Origin: Bacteroidales bacterium
Lineage (GTDB): Bacteria; Bacteroidota; Bacteroidia; Bacteroidales; Bacteroidaceae
Direction of reading: 5' to 3'
Assembly: GCA_004557185.1 (NCBI GenBank)
Contig: SFEP01000058.1
Span: forward strand, 1-37,970
Length of the DNA stretch: 37,970 nucleotides
The notes under the pieces are model-generated. The model was not told where the DNA came from. It did no database searches and saw nothing but the letters and a program-made list of their open reading frames with translations. Position 1 is the first letter of the stretch, and every line of letters starts with the position of its first letter. A program made the translations under genes and the position numbers. Positions 8,272 through 15,843 of this stretch are shown piece after piece.

Positions 8272-8574
8272 ATGTTACGACACATTGTCATGTGGAAATT
8301 CATCGACGGCGCCAAGGACCAGTCCGTAAGCCAGCACGCCGCTTGGATGAAGGAACACCTCGAAGCCCTCGTGGGCGTTATTCCCGAAATCCGCTCGCTC
8401 GAAGTGGGCATCAACCGCAGTCTTTCACCCATGGCCTACGACGCCGTGCTCACGCTCACCGTCGACGATGCCGACGCCCTGCAGCGCTACCGCCAGCACC
8501 CCGCCCACCAGGCCATCTCACAGTATTGCCACGAAGTGCGGAGTGCCCGCACGGTGGTCGATTATGACATCTGA
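8272..8574 (+). CDS. Dabb (stress-responsive A/B barrel) domain protein
   Basis: A 100-residue dimeric alpha-beta barrel protein. The N-terminus MLRHIVMWKFIDGA and the middle segment LEVGINRSLSPMAYDAVLTLTVDDADALQRYRQHPAH are typical of the family (PF07876). No enzymatic residues can be assigned, and bacterial members mostly have unknown roles. The mrp gene starts 9 nt after it, so the two probably share a transcript. Confidence 0.85.
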   Translation: MLRHIVMWKFIDGAKDQSVSQHAAWMKEHLEALVGVIPEIRSLEVGINRSLSPMAYDAVLTLTVDDADALQRYRQHPAHQAISQYCHEVRSARTVVDYDI

Positions 8575-8583
8575 TTCTTATCC

Positions 8584-9684
8584 ATGCAACTCTATCCCAA
8601 ACTCATTACCGACGCACTCGCCACAGTGCGTTACCCCGGCACGGGCAAAAACCTCATCGAGGCCGGCATGGTGGAGGACGACCTCCGCATCGACGGCATG
8701 CACGTCAGCTTCAGCCTGATTTTCGAAAAGAGCACCGACCCCTTCATGAAGTCCGTGCTCAAGGCGGCCGAGGCTGCCATCCACACCTACGCCTGCAAGG
8801 AGGCTGAGGTGGAAATCAAAACGAAAACCGTGCAGGCCGCACGGCCCGAACCCGGCAAAATGCTGCCACAGGTCAAAAACGTCATTGCCGTCAGCTCGGG
8901 CAAGGGCGGCGTGGGCAAGAGCACCGTGGCCGCCAACCTGGCCGTGGCCTTGGCGCAGCAGGGCTACAAGGTGGGACTGCTCGACGCCGACATCTTCGGA
9001 CCCTCGGTGCCCAAAATGTTCCACCTCGAGGCCGAAAACATCTTCGCCGAAATGCGCGACGGACGTCAGGTGCTCATTCCCGCCATGAAGTATGGTGTGA
9101 AAATCCTCTCCATCGGGTTCTTCGTCAAGCCCACCACGGCCACACTCTGGCGCGGCGGCATGGCCTCGAACGCCCTCAAGCAGCTCATAGCCGATGCCGA
9201 CTGGGGCGACCTCGACTTCTTCATCATCGACACCCCTCCCGGCACAAGCGACATTCACCTCACCCTGTTGCAAAACCTCGCCATCACGGGTGCCGTCATT
9301 GTCAGCACACCGCAGCAGGTGGCCTTGGCCGACGCACGCAAGGGCATCGACATGTACCAAAACGAGAAGGTGAACGTGCCCCTGCTCGGACTGGTGGAAA
9401 ACATGGCGTGGTTCACGCCCGCCGAACTGCCGCAAAACCGCTACTACCTCTTCGGCCGCGAGGGGGTGAAGCAGTTGGCTCACGAAATGGGACTGCCGCT
9501 GCTCGCCCAGATACCCGTGGTGCAGAGCATATGCGAGAGTGGCGACGAGGGCGAACCCGTGGCGCTCCACACCCACACCATGACGGGCCTTGCCTTCAGC
9601 CAACTGGCCGAAGCCGTGGTGAGCGCCACCGAGCGCCGCAACCGCGAACAGCCCGCCACGCAGATTGTGGAAATGCACAAATGA
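8584..9684 (+). CDS. mrp: Mrp/NBP35-type iron-sulfur carrier ATPase
   Basis: A 366-residue cytosolic P-loop ATPase thought to carry and insert Fe-S clusters. An N-terminal MIP18/DUF59-like domain (about 5-80) precedes the deviant Walker A motif GKGGVGKST at 106-114. Then come switch regions (LLDADIFGPSVPKMF, IIDTPPGTSDIHLTLLQ) and the family element IVSTPQQVALADARKG. The usual C-terminal CxxC that holds a bridging cluster is not present: the segment after ENMAWF reads TPAELPQNRYYLFG. I believe that is common in Bacteroidales Mrp. It follows the Dabb gene by 9 nt and precedes the Smr gene by 24 nt. Confidence 0.93.
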   Translation: MQLYPKLITDALATVRYPGTGKNLIEAGMVEDDLRIDGMHVSFSLIFEKSTDPFMKSVLKAAEAAIHTYACKEAEVEIKTKTVQAARPEPGKMLPQVKNVIAVSSGKGGVGKSTVAANLAVALAQQGYKVGLLDADIFGPSVPKMFHLEAENIFAEMRDGRQVLIPAMKYGVKILSIGFFVKPTTATLWRGGMASNALKQLIADADWGDLDFFIIDTPPGTSDIHLTLLQNLAITGAVIVSTPQQVALADARKGIDMYQNEKVNVPLLGLVENMAWFTPAELPQNRYYLFGREGVKQLAHEMGLPLLAQIPVVQSICESGDEGEPVALHTHTMTGLAFSQLAEAVVSATERRNREQPATQIVEMHK

Positions 9685-9708
9685 CCCTCGGAAATCACCC
9701 CCAGAACA

Positions 9709-10866
9709 ATGCTGAAAATAGGAACTAAAGTACGCTTTCTGAACGATGTGGGAGGCGGCGTAGTCACGGGTTTCCAGGGCAAGGACGTGGTGCTCGTGAG
9801 CGATGCCGACGGCTTCGAAATTCCCACGCTCATCAAGGACGTGGTGGTGGTCGAAACCGACAACTACGACAAGCACCCCGCCCAGGCCGCTGACAAGAGC
9901 ACACAGGCTGCACCAGCGGCGCAGCCTGCCACGCACACCTCCGTACGCCAGGCACTGGCCCACACCGACAGCCCCGACAACGACGAGCCTGAAACCGATG
10001 TGGCCGACCTCACCCTCACCTACCGTCCCATGGCGCAGACGCGCCGCGGCGCCGACCAGCTGTGTGCGCTGCTGGCCTTCGTGGTCGACCCCAAGATGCC
10101 GGCCGACGGCGAACCCGCCTTCGACGTCTACTTCATCAACGACTGCAACTACTATCTGCACTTCACGCTGCTCACCCACCACGATGACGTGTGCCAACTG
10201 CTGGCCGACGGCGAGGTGATGCCCCACACCAAGCAGCACCTGGCCACACTGCACCGTGCCGACCTCGCGCTGTGGGAAAAACTCACCTGCCAGGCCTTGG
10301 CCTACAAGCGCGAAAAGGCCTTCAAGCCCAAGCCCGCCGCCCACGTGCCCCTGCGCATCGACGGCAAGCGCTTCTACCGCCTCGCCACCTTCCAGTCATC
10401 ACCCTACTTCACCGCCCCGGCCTATCTATGCCACGTGCTGCGCGACGACGCTCCCGTGCACGAGCCTGACATCGATGCCGAGGCCCTGCACGAGGCCCTG
10501 CACACGCACCCAGCCACCCATGCCGCCACCTTCACCTCCACGGCCACGAAGGCCGCACCCACTCCCGGCAAGCAGAGCAAGCCCGGTGTGGTGGAGGTGG
10601 ACCTGCACGCCCACGCGCTGCTCGACACCTTGGTAGGCTTGGAGGCGCGCGACATTCTGGACTACCAGCTCAAGGTGTTCAACGACACCATGCGTGCCCA
10701 CCTCAAGGCACGCGGCACGCGCATCGTCTTCATCCACGGCAAAGGCGACGGTGTGCTGCGCCACGCCCTGCTCAGCGCCCTCAAGCAGCGCTACGCCTCG
10801 TGCCACGTGCAGGACGCCTCGTTCCGCGAGTACGGCTTCGGTGCCACACAGGTCACCATTGCCTGA
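9709..10866 (+). CDS. DUF2027 and Smr domain protein
   Basis: A 385-residue Bacteroidetes-type protein. The N-terminus (MLKIGTKVRFLNDVGGGVVTGF) is a small beta-barrel like the start of DUF2027. A middle domain (about 100-260) follows an Ala/Thr/Asp-rich linker. The C-terminal Smr domain (about 300-385) carries VDLHAHALLD and the loop HGKGDGVLRHAL, matching the family's LDLH and HGxGxG signatures. Smr domains act as nicking endonucleases on DNA or on mRNA of stalled ribosomes; which applies here is unknown. It ends the Dabb-mrp-Smr run and is followed by a terminator-like hairpin carrying tandem repeats. Confidence 0.9.
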   Translation: MLKIGTKVRFLNDVGGGVVTGFQGKDVVLVSDADGFEIPTLIKDVVVVETDNYDKHPAQAADKSTQAAPAAQPATHTSVRQALAHTDSPDNDEPETDVADLTLTYRPMAQTRRGADQLCALLAFVVDPKMPADGEPAFDVYFINDCNYYLHFTLLTHHDDVCQLLADGEVMPHTKQHLATLHRADLALWEKLTCQALAYKREKAFKPKPAAHVPLRIDGKRFYRLATFQSSPYFTAPAYLCHVLRDDAPVHEPDIDAEALHEALHTHPATHAATFTSTATKAAPTPGKQSKPGVVEVDLHAHALLDTLVGLEARDILDYQLKVFNDTMRAHLKARGTRIVFIHGKGDGVLRHALLSALKQRYASCHVQDASFREYGFGATQVTIA

Positions 10867-10904
10867 CGCCAGGCTCTGCACCCCCTGCAGCTGCATTCAC
10901 CTAA

Positions 10905-11204
10905 GAAAGAGGCTGTGTCGTAAACAACCTTTTCGTTAAGCCAAATGAGCAGCGCCAAAGCTGACAGGCTTTGAGCGATGCCATGGCGAGAAGAGGTCGG
11001 ATGGAATCCAACCTTTTCGTTAAGCCAAATGAGCTCGCCCAAAGCTGACAGGCTTTGAGCGATGCCATGGCGAGAAAAGGTCGGATGAAATCCAACCTTT
11101 TCGTTAAGCCAAATGAGCAGCGCCAAAGCTGACAGGCTTTGAGCGATGCCATGGCGAGAAAAGGTCGGATGTAATCCAACGGTTTTTACGGCGCAGCCTC
11201 TTTC
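10905..11204 (+). terminator. terminator-like inverted repeat with a loop filled by three 84-bp repeats
   Basis: The left arm GAAAGAGGCTGTGTCGTAAA (from 10905) and the right arm TTTACGGCGCAGCCTCTTTC (to 11204) are inverted copies with about two mismatches. The same stem with a 9-nt loop and a T-run is the terminator behind leuB (37499-37547). Here about 250 bp of tandem repeat separates the arms. That suggests the repeat array grew inside the loop. Whether it still terminates transcription cannot be judged. Confidence 0.65.
10928..11179 (+). repeat. three tandem copies of an 84-bp unit
   Basis: Exact period 84: units start at 10928, 11012 and 11096 and differ by only a few bases. Each unit begins CCTTTTCGTTAAGCCAAATG. 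It contains a small hairpin AAAGC-tgacag-GCTTT and ends GCGAGAAAAGGTCGGAT-gaaATCCAA. Each unit's end pairs with the next unit's start (GAAAAGGTCGGAT against ATCCAACCTTTTC), a 13-bp stem with one mismatch and a 3-nt loop. The antisense strand reads as a repetitive peptide, which I take as a by-product of the period (84 is divisible by 3). Confidence 0.9.
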
Positions 11205-11231
11205 TTGTGCTTGATGGTTGAATTGCCTCCC

Positions 11232-11292
11232 ATAAGGTGCTACGCGTGAATTGGGCGGTGAGCACTCGGAGGGGCGGAGTGCTGTGTATGAC
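11232..11292 (+). repeat. 61-bp ATAAGGTGCT module, copy 1
   Basis: This 61-bp block begins ATAAGGTGCT, contains GCGTGAA and GAGGGGCGG, and ends ATGAC. It aligns without gaps to 37628-37688. In both places it lies just downstream of the GAGGCTGTG hairpin and upstream of the GTGGAAG cassette. Confidence 0.7.
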
Positions 11293-11521
11293 TTACCAAA
11301 CGGCAATTGTGTGGTCATGGCTCATAAAACAACGACCCCCGATTGGAGCCTTGTGAAGAGGCTTGGGGGTTCTATCGCTGCAATGCTAAGCCATGGATTA
11401 AGAGGGTGCATGGACTTCGCTTGCAAAAATGTGGCAGGTGCGTGCCAACAAGCAAGTTTGCTCGTTATTATTGCCGAGCCGAAGCCCTTCTTATGCAAGC
11501 GTGTAAAAGGAGGCTCTCAGC
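11293..11521. other. gene-free stretch between repeat modules
   Basis: No supported gene. A short frame at 11251-11538 has none of the codon character of the neighbours. A possible stem-loop at about 11336-11370 pairs CCCCC with GGGGG and AGCCT with AGGCT. The stretch is somewhat less GC-rich by eye than the genes around it. It could be an untranslated RNA or decayed sequence; nothing decides. Confidence 0.4.
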
Positions 11522-11749
11522 AGATGCCGTGGGAATAAGTTACCCAGCCGTGGAAGAAAGTTCCCACGCCGTGGAAGAAAGTTCCCACGGCGGCCCGTTT
11601 TTACGGCTCGCCGCGCCGTCGAAAATAGATGCTACGTAAAAAAGTTTACGAACGACGTGATTTCTCCTTTTTCCCGTCCACCACCCCGCAGGAAGTAGAT
11701 GCCGTGAAGTATTTTCTTCACCCCGTACGAGTATTTCTTCACGGCATCT
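11522..11749 (+). repeat. mosaic intergenic repeat cassette, copy B (second hairpin substituted)
   Basis: Three exact 21-bp steps start at 11526, 11547 and 11568 (GTGGAAGAAAGTTCCCAC type). The GC-rich block starts at 11589 and the AGATGCTACGTAAAAAA arm at 11627. The matching right arm is missing: the sequence jumps from GACGTGAT to the TCCTTTTTCCC that follows the hairpin in copy A. Downstream, a different inverted repeat of the same design is present, AGATGCCGTGAAG (11697-11709) with its complement at 11737-11749, enclosing a 22-bp step (TATTTTCTTCAC...). Confidence 0.85.
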
Positions 11750-11880
11750 GTGTCGGCGAGGCGGGGGACGGGGGTATCGGGAGGCTACGCAAATCGTACG
11801 TTGCAGGATGGCATCCGACCTTTTCTCGCGAAGCCAAATGATTTGGCAGGGCAAACCTTTTACACTTCGCAGGAAATCCC

Positions 11881-11888
11881 TAAGTTTG
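11881..11888 (+). promoter_or_regulatory. Bacteroidetes -7 box, candidate xthA promoter
   Basis: TAAGTTTG fits TAnnTTTG. It would give xthA a leader of about 230 nt containing the diverged 84-bp-type element at 12017-12086. No strong -33 TTTG is seen. Confidence 0.45.
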
Positions 11889-12016
11889 CACATTCACACG
11901 CATGCGCCATGCACCGCTGCTGCCATGCAGTGCACGCGGCTGGCCATGCACGCCACCATTGGGGACGGACCACCGCAGTCCGCTCCTTTCTTATTATACA
12001 GTGGGAATGATTCATC

Positions 12017-12086
12017 CCTTTTCGTCAAGCCCAATGAGCTCGCCCCATGTGGACAAACTTTGAGCGATGCCATGGCGAGAAAAGGT
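12017..12086 (+). repeat. diverged single copy of the 84-bp unit in the xthA leader
   Basis: It starts CCTTTTCGTCAAGCCCAATG and ends GCGATGCCATGGCGAGAAAA, matching both ends of the tandem units at 10928-11179; the middle is shorter and altered. The ends CCTTTTC and GAAAAGG are inverted, so it can form one large hairpin ending 38 nt before the xthA start codon. An inverted fragment of the same unit (CATCCGACCTTTTCTCGC) lies near 11807-11825. Confidence 0.75.
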
Positions 12087-12123
12087 GGAACGAAGTTCAC
12101 CCACCTTCATTCATCACACCTCT

Positions 12124-12879
12124 ATGAAATTCATCTCCTGGAACGTCAACGGTCTGCGTGCCTGCATGGGCAAGGGCTTTGCCGATGCCTTCAAGGCACT
12201 CGATGCCGACTTCTTCTGCCTGCAGGAAACGAAAATGCAGGCGGGCCAACTCGACCTGGCCTTTGAGGGCTACCAGTCATACTGGAACTATGCCGAGAAA
12301 AAGGGATACTCGGGCACGGCCATCTTTACACGCCACAATCCACTGAGCGTGCGCTACGGTTTGGGCCTGGAAGAGCACGACACCGAGGGACGCGTCATTA
12401 CGCTCGAAATGCCCTCGTTCTTTCTCGTCACCGTCTACACACCTAACTCGCAGGACGGGCTGCGCCGTCTGGACTACCGCATGCAGTGGGACGATGCCTT
12501 CAGGGAATATCTGCAAAAGCTCGATGCCGAAAAGCCTGTGGTGGTGTGCGGCGACCTGAACGTGGCGCATCAGGAAATTGACCTGAAAAACCCGAAGACG
12601 AACCGCCGTAACGCGGGCTTTACCGACGAGGAGCGCGCCAAGTTCACCGCCCTGCTCGGCGCAGGATTTACCGACACGTTCCGCTTTTTCAACCCCACGC
12701 TGGAGGGCGCCTACTCCTGGTGGTCGTACCGCTTCAGGGCACGTGAGAAGAACGCGGGCTGGCGCATCGACTACTTCCTCACGAGTCAGGCACTGGAGCC
12801 CCGCCTGCAGCAGGCCGCCATACACAACGAAGTGATGGGCTCGGACCACTGCCCCGTGGAGGTGTGCATTGATTTGTAA
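12124..12879 (+). CDS. xthA: exodeoxyribonuclease III / AP endonuclease
   Basis: A 251-residue Mg-dependent AP endonuclease and 3'-5' exonuclease of base-excision repair. Family motifs run in order: SWNVNGLRA (5-13), LQETKM (33-38, metal-ligand Glu35), VYTPNSQ, CGDLNVAHQEIDLKNPKTN, and SDHCPVEV at the C-terminus with the catalytic Asp-His. I start at ATG 12124 because MKFISWNVNG is the conserved N-terminus. The 1257-bp gap before it is filled with repeats, and the gene has a long leader if the promoter at 11881 is used. The next gene, sppA, starts 136 nt downstream. Confidence 0.96.
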   Translation: MKFISWNVNGLRACMGKGFADAFKALDADFFCLQETKMQAGQLDLAFEGYQSYWNYAEKKGYSGTAIFTRHNPLSVRYGLGLEEHDTEGRVITLEMPSFFLVTVYTPNSQDGLRRLDYRMQWDDAFREYLQKLDAEKPVVVCGDLNVAHQEIDLKNPKTNRRNAGFTDEERAKFTALLGAGFTDTFRFFNPTLEGAYSWWSYRFRAREKNAGWRIDYFLTSQALEPRLQQAAIHNEVMGSDHCPVEVCIDL

Positions 12880-13015
12880 AGATTGCGCGTAGCAAACACG
12901 GTCTACGGCAAGTCAAACCAGCATAGCCTTTCTGACCGCCACATCCACAGCATTCATTCACTCCATGCCGCACCCCCCACAGCTGGCTGCGGCGTCACTA
13001 ACACCATTGCAATTT

Positions 13016-14782
13016 ATGAAAGACTTTTTGAAGTACATGCTGGCCACCATCGCTGGCATACTGTGTCTGGGGATATTTGCTTTTATAAGCAGCCTCATGA
13101 TGATGATTACGGTGGCTGCCGCGGGCAGTCAGAAACCCACACTCGAGGACAACAGCGTGCTCCACATCTCGCTCAACGGCTCCATTGAGGAACGCTGCGC
13201 CGAGGATCCCTTTGCCGCCTTCATGGGCAAAGACGAGATGCAGACGCAAGGACTCGACGACCTGCTGGCTGCCATCAAGGTGGCCAAGGACAACGACGAC
13301 GTGAAGGGCATCTACCTGGACGGCGGCACGCTGAGCGCCGACTTTGCCACGCTGCAGGAACTGCGCAAGGCTCTGCTCGACTTCAAGCAGAGCAAGAAGT
13401 TCATCATTGCCTACGCCGACTCCTACATGCAGAGTGCCTACTACATAGCCTCGGTGGCCGACAAGGTGTATTGCAACCCCTCGGGCATTGTGGACTGGCA
13501 CGGCATTGCCGCACAGCCCATCTTCTTCAAGGACTTGCTTGAAAAACTGGGCGTGAAAATGCAGGTGTTCAAGGTGGGCACCTACAAGAGTGCCGTGGAG
13601 CCTTATATCCTCACACAAATGAGCGACGCCAACCGCGAACAGGTGCAGGCTTACATCAGCGACATCTGGCAGTGCATCTGCCACGACGTGTCGGCCTCGC
13701 GCAAGGTGCACGTGGACTCGCTCAACGCCATGGCCGACCGCTACGTGACACTGGCTGCCGCCGAGGTACACGTGAAGAACCACCTGGTGGACTCGCTCTC
13801 CTACATTGACGGCGTGCGAGCCAAACTCCGCTCGCTCACAGGCGAGGACGAGGTGACGCTGGTGGAGGCTGCTGAGATGGCCCGACTCTACGAACCGGGC
13901 AAGGCCAAGGAACAGGTGGCCGTGTACTACGCTCAGGGCAGCATTGTGGACGAGGCTACGTCGAACCCCTTCGGTGGCAGCGAATCGGAAATCGTGGGCT
14001 CGAAGGTGGTGAGCGACCTGGACAAACTGGCCAACGACGACGATGTGAAAGCCGTGGTGCTGCGCATCAACTCGGGCGGCGGCAGTGCTTACGCATCCGA
14101 ACAGATGTGGCACGCCATACAGCTGCTCAAGGCCAAGAAGCCCGTGGTGGTGTCGATGAGCGGCATGGCCGCATCGGGCGGCTACTACATGTCGTGCGGC
14201 GCTGACTACATCTTTGCCGAACCCGGCACGCTGACGGGCAGCATCGGCATCTTCGGCATGATACCTGACGCCACAGGGCTGCTGACCGACAAACTGGGTC
14301 TGCACTTCGACGTGGTGAAGACGAACGCGTCGTCGGACTTCGGCGCTACAGGCCGCCCCTTTAATGCCGAAGAGAGCCAGGCCATGCAGAACCACATCAA
14401 CCGCGGCTACGCCCTCTTCCTGAAACGTGTGGCCGACGGACGCGGCATGAAGACGGAGCAGGTGGACGCCATTGCCCAAGGCCGCGTGTGGACGGGTAAC
14501 CAGGCTCTGCGCATCAAACTGGTGGACAAACTCGGAACGCTGGACGATGCCGTGGCCGAAGCCGCACGCCGCGCCAAGGTGAAGGACTTCACCGTGGCTG
14601 CCTATCCCGCCAAGGCTTCGTGGATGGACAACCTGCTCGACAAAGCCTCGGGCGACGACTACATGCAGCGCAAGGTGCACACGCTGCTCGGCGTGTACTA
14701 CCGTCCGCTGGTATTCGCCACTTCCTACGACGGCAAGCCCTCGGTGCAGGCACGCATCATGTTTGAACCCAACTTCAAATGA
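13016..14782 (+). CDS. sppA: signal peptide peptidase SppA, long (67K) form
   Basis: A 588-residue inner-membrane protease that degrades cleaved signal peptides at the periplasmic face. One N-terminal membrane segment lies at about 8-35. Two tandem ClpP-like domains follow. The N-terminal one provides the general-base Lys191 (VGTYKSAVEPY) and the C-terminal one the nucleophile Ser387 (SGMAASGGYYMS), the same split active site as E. coli SppA (K209, S409). I start at MKDFLKYML (13016), where the membrane segment begins; an upstream ATG at 12965 would only add an unconserved tail. The stop overlaps the lpxK start (ATGATGA). Confidence 0.94.
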   Translation: MKDFLKYMLATIAGILCLGIFAFISSLMMMITVAAAGSQKPTLEDNSVLHISLNGSIEERCAEDPFAAFMGKDEMQTQGLDDLLAAIKVAKDNDDVKGIYLDGGTLSADFATLQELRKALLDFKQSKKFIIAYADSYMQSAYYIASVADKVYCNPSGIVDWHGIAAQPIFFKDLLEKLGVKMQVFKVGTYKSAVEPYILTQMSDANREQVQAYISDIWQCICHDVSASRKVHVDSLNAMADRYVTLAAAEVHVKNHLVDSLSYIDGVRAKLRSLTGEDEVTLVEAAEMARLYEPGKAKEQVAVYYAQGSIVDEATSNPFGGSESEIVGSKVVSDLDKLANDDDVKAVVLRINSGGGSAYASEQMWHAIQLLKAKKPVVVSMSGMAASGGYYMSCGADYIFAEPGTLTGSIGIFGMIPDATGLLTDKLGLHFDVVKTNASSDFGATGRPFNAEESQAMQNHINRGYALFLKRVADGRGMKTEQVDAIAQGRVWTGNQALRIKLVDKLGTLDDAVAEAARRAKVKDFTVAAYPAKASWMDNLLDKASGDDYMQRKVHTLLGVYYRPLVFATSYDGKPSVQARIMFEPNFK

Positions 14783-15843
14783 TGAAACGGGCACTGCTCT
14801 CGCTGCTGGCCCCGCTGTCGTGGCTCTTCGGCGCGGCGGTATGGGTGCGCAACCGCCTGTTTGACCTGGGCTGGCTACCCCAGACGCGCTTCGACCTGCC
14901 CGTGATAGGCATAGGCAACCTGGCGGTGGGCGGCACGGGCAAAACGCCGCACGTGGAGTTTGTGCTGCGACTGCTGCATGCCAGGGGCTACCGCGTGGCC
15001 ATGCTCTCAAGGGGCTATGGCCGCCGCACAAGGGGCTTCGTGATGGTCAGCGCGGCAGCACGTGCCGACGAGGTGGGCGACGAACCCCTGCAGGTGGCAC
15101 GCAACTGCCCCTTTGCTCGGGTGGCGGTGTGCGAGGACCGCGTGAAGGGCATCAAGATGCTCCGACTGGCCTGCCCTGAGGTGGAGGTGGTGGTGCTCGA
15201 CGATGCCTATCAGCACCGCTACGTGCAACCGGGGCTGCAAGTGCTCCTGACCGACGCCGCACGCCTCTACACCCACGACCACCTGCTGCCATGGGGCAGA
15301 CTGCGCGAACCGGCCTCGGCCGCACGGCGCGCCGACCTCATCGTGGTGACGAAGTGCAGCCCCGGGCAGAAGCCTGCCCTACCCCTGCTGCCTCACCAGC
15401 AGCTCTTTCACAGCCGCATCGGCTACGGCCAACCTTACGCCTACGCCCCGCAGGCTGCTCAGGCCGTCGACATGCCCGTGGCAGAGCACGTGCTGCTGCT
15501 CACAGGCATTGCCAACCCTGCCCCGCTCAAAGCCCACGTGGCGCAAGGCGGCCAGGTGAGCATCGAGGAGTTGCATTTTCCCGACCATCACCGCTTCAGT
15601 GCGGCCGACGCCGCCACCATCAACGCCCGCTACGAGGCACTCGCCGCAAAGGGCTGCGCCGTGGTGCTCACCACGCAGAAGGACGCGGCACGGCTGGCGG
15701 GCATCGAAGCACACCTGCTGCCCGCACTGCTGGCACACCTCTACGTGCAGCCCATCGCCGTTGACATTTCACCCAACGAAATTTTCACCCAACATATCAT
15801 CAACTATGTTCAGCAAAATCAAAGAAACCGCGGAATGGATTAA
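14779..15843 (+). CDS. lpxK: tetraacyldisaccharide 4'-kinase
   Basis: Phosphorylates the 4' position of the lipid A disaccharide at the inner membrane. The protein has 354 residues from ATG 14779, or 353 from the next ATG at 14782. An N-terminal hydrophobic helix (about 5-24) precedes the Walker A loop GNLAVGGTGKTP (46-57). SRGYGRRTRGF (78-87) and the catalytic DDAYQHR (141-147) are family signatures; many proteobacterial enzymes have Gly-Phe where this has Ala-Tyr. The start overlaps the sppA stop, and the end overlaps the phosphorylase gene by 38 nt, so sppA-lpxK-phosphorylase is a tight operon. Confidence 0.95.
   Translation: MMKRALLSLLAPLSWLFGAAVWVRNRLFDLGWLPQTRFDLPVIGIGNLAVGGTGKTPHVEFVLRLLHARGYRVAMLSRGYGRRTRGFVMVSAAARADEVGDEPLQVARNCPFARVAVCEDRVKGIKMLRLACPEVEVVVLDDAYQHRYVQPGLQVLLTDAARLYTHDHLLPWGRLREPASAARRADLIVVTKCSPGQKPALPLLPHQQLFHSRIGYGQPYAYAPQAAQAVDMPVAEHVLLLTGIANPAPLKAHVAQGGQVSIEELHFPDHHRFSAADAATINARYEALAAKGCAVVLTTQKDAARLAGIEAHLLPALLAHLYVQPIAVDISPNEIFTQHIINYVQQNQRNRGMD

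Noticed and set aside
10901..11318. Repetitive minus-strand peptide across the 84-bp repeats
   Set aside because: 84 is a multiple of three, so any open frame repeats. There is no promoter, and the DNA hairpins explain the conservation better.
11251..11538. 95-residue frame in the repeat-rich gap
   Set aside because: Runs through a repeat module and into cassette B, with no codon bias like the neighbours and no promoter box at its start.
11526..11588. Possible CRISPR array in the 21-bp GTGGAAG steps
   Set aside because: The units are directly adjacent with no variable spacers, only two or three per site, and no cas genes are present.
10905..12123. Insertion sequence or transposon remnant as the source of the repeats
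   Set aside because: No transposase fragment and no clear target-site duplication. A MITE-like origin remains possible but is not shown.
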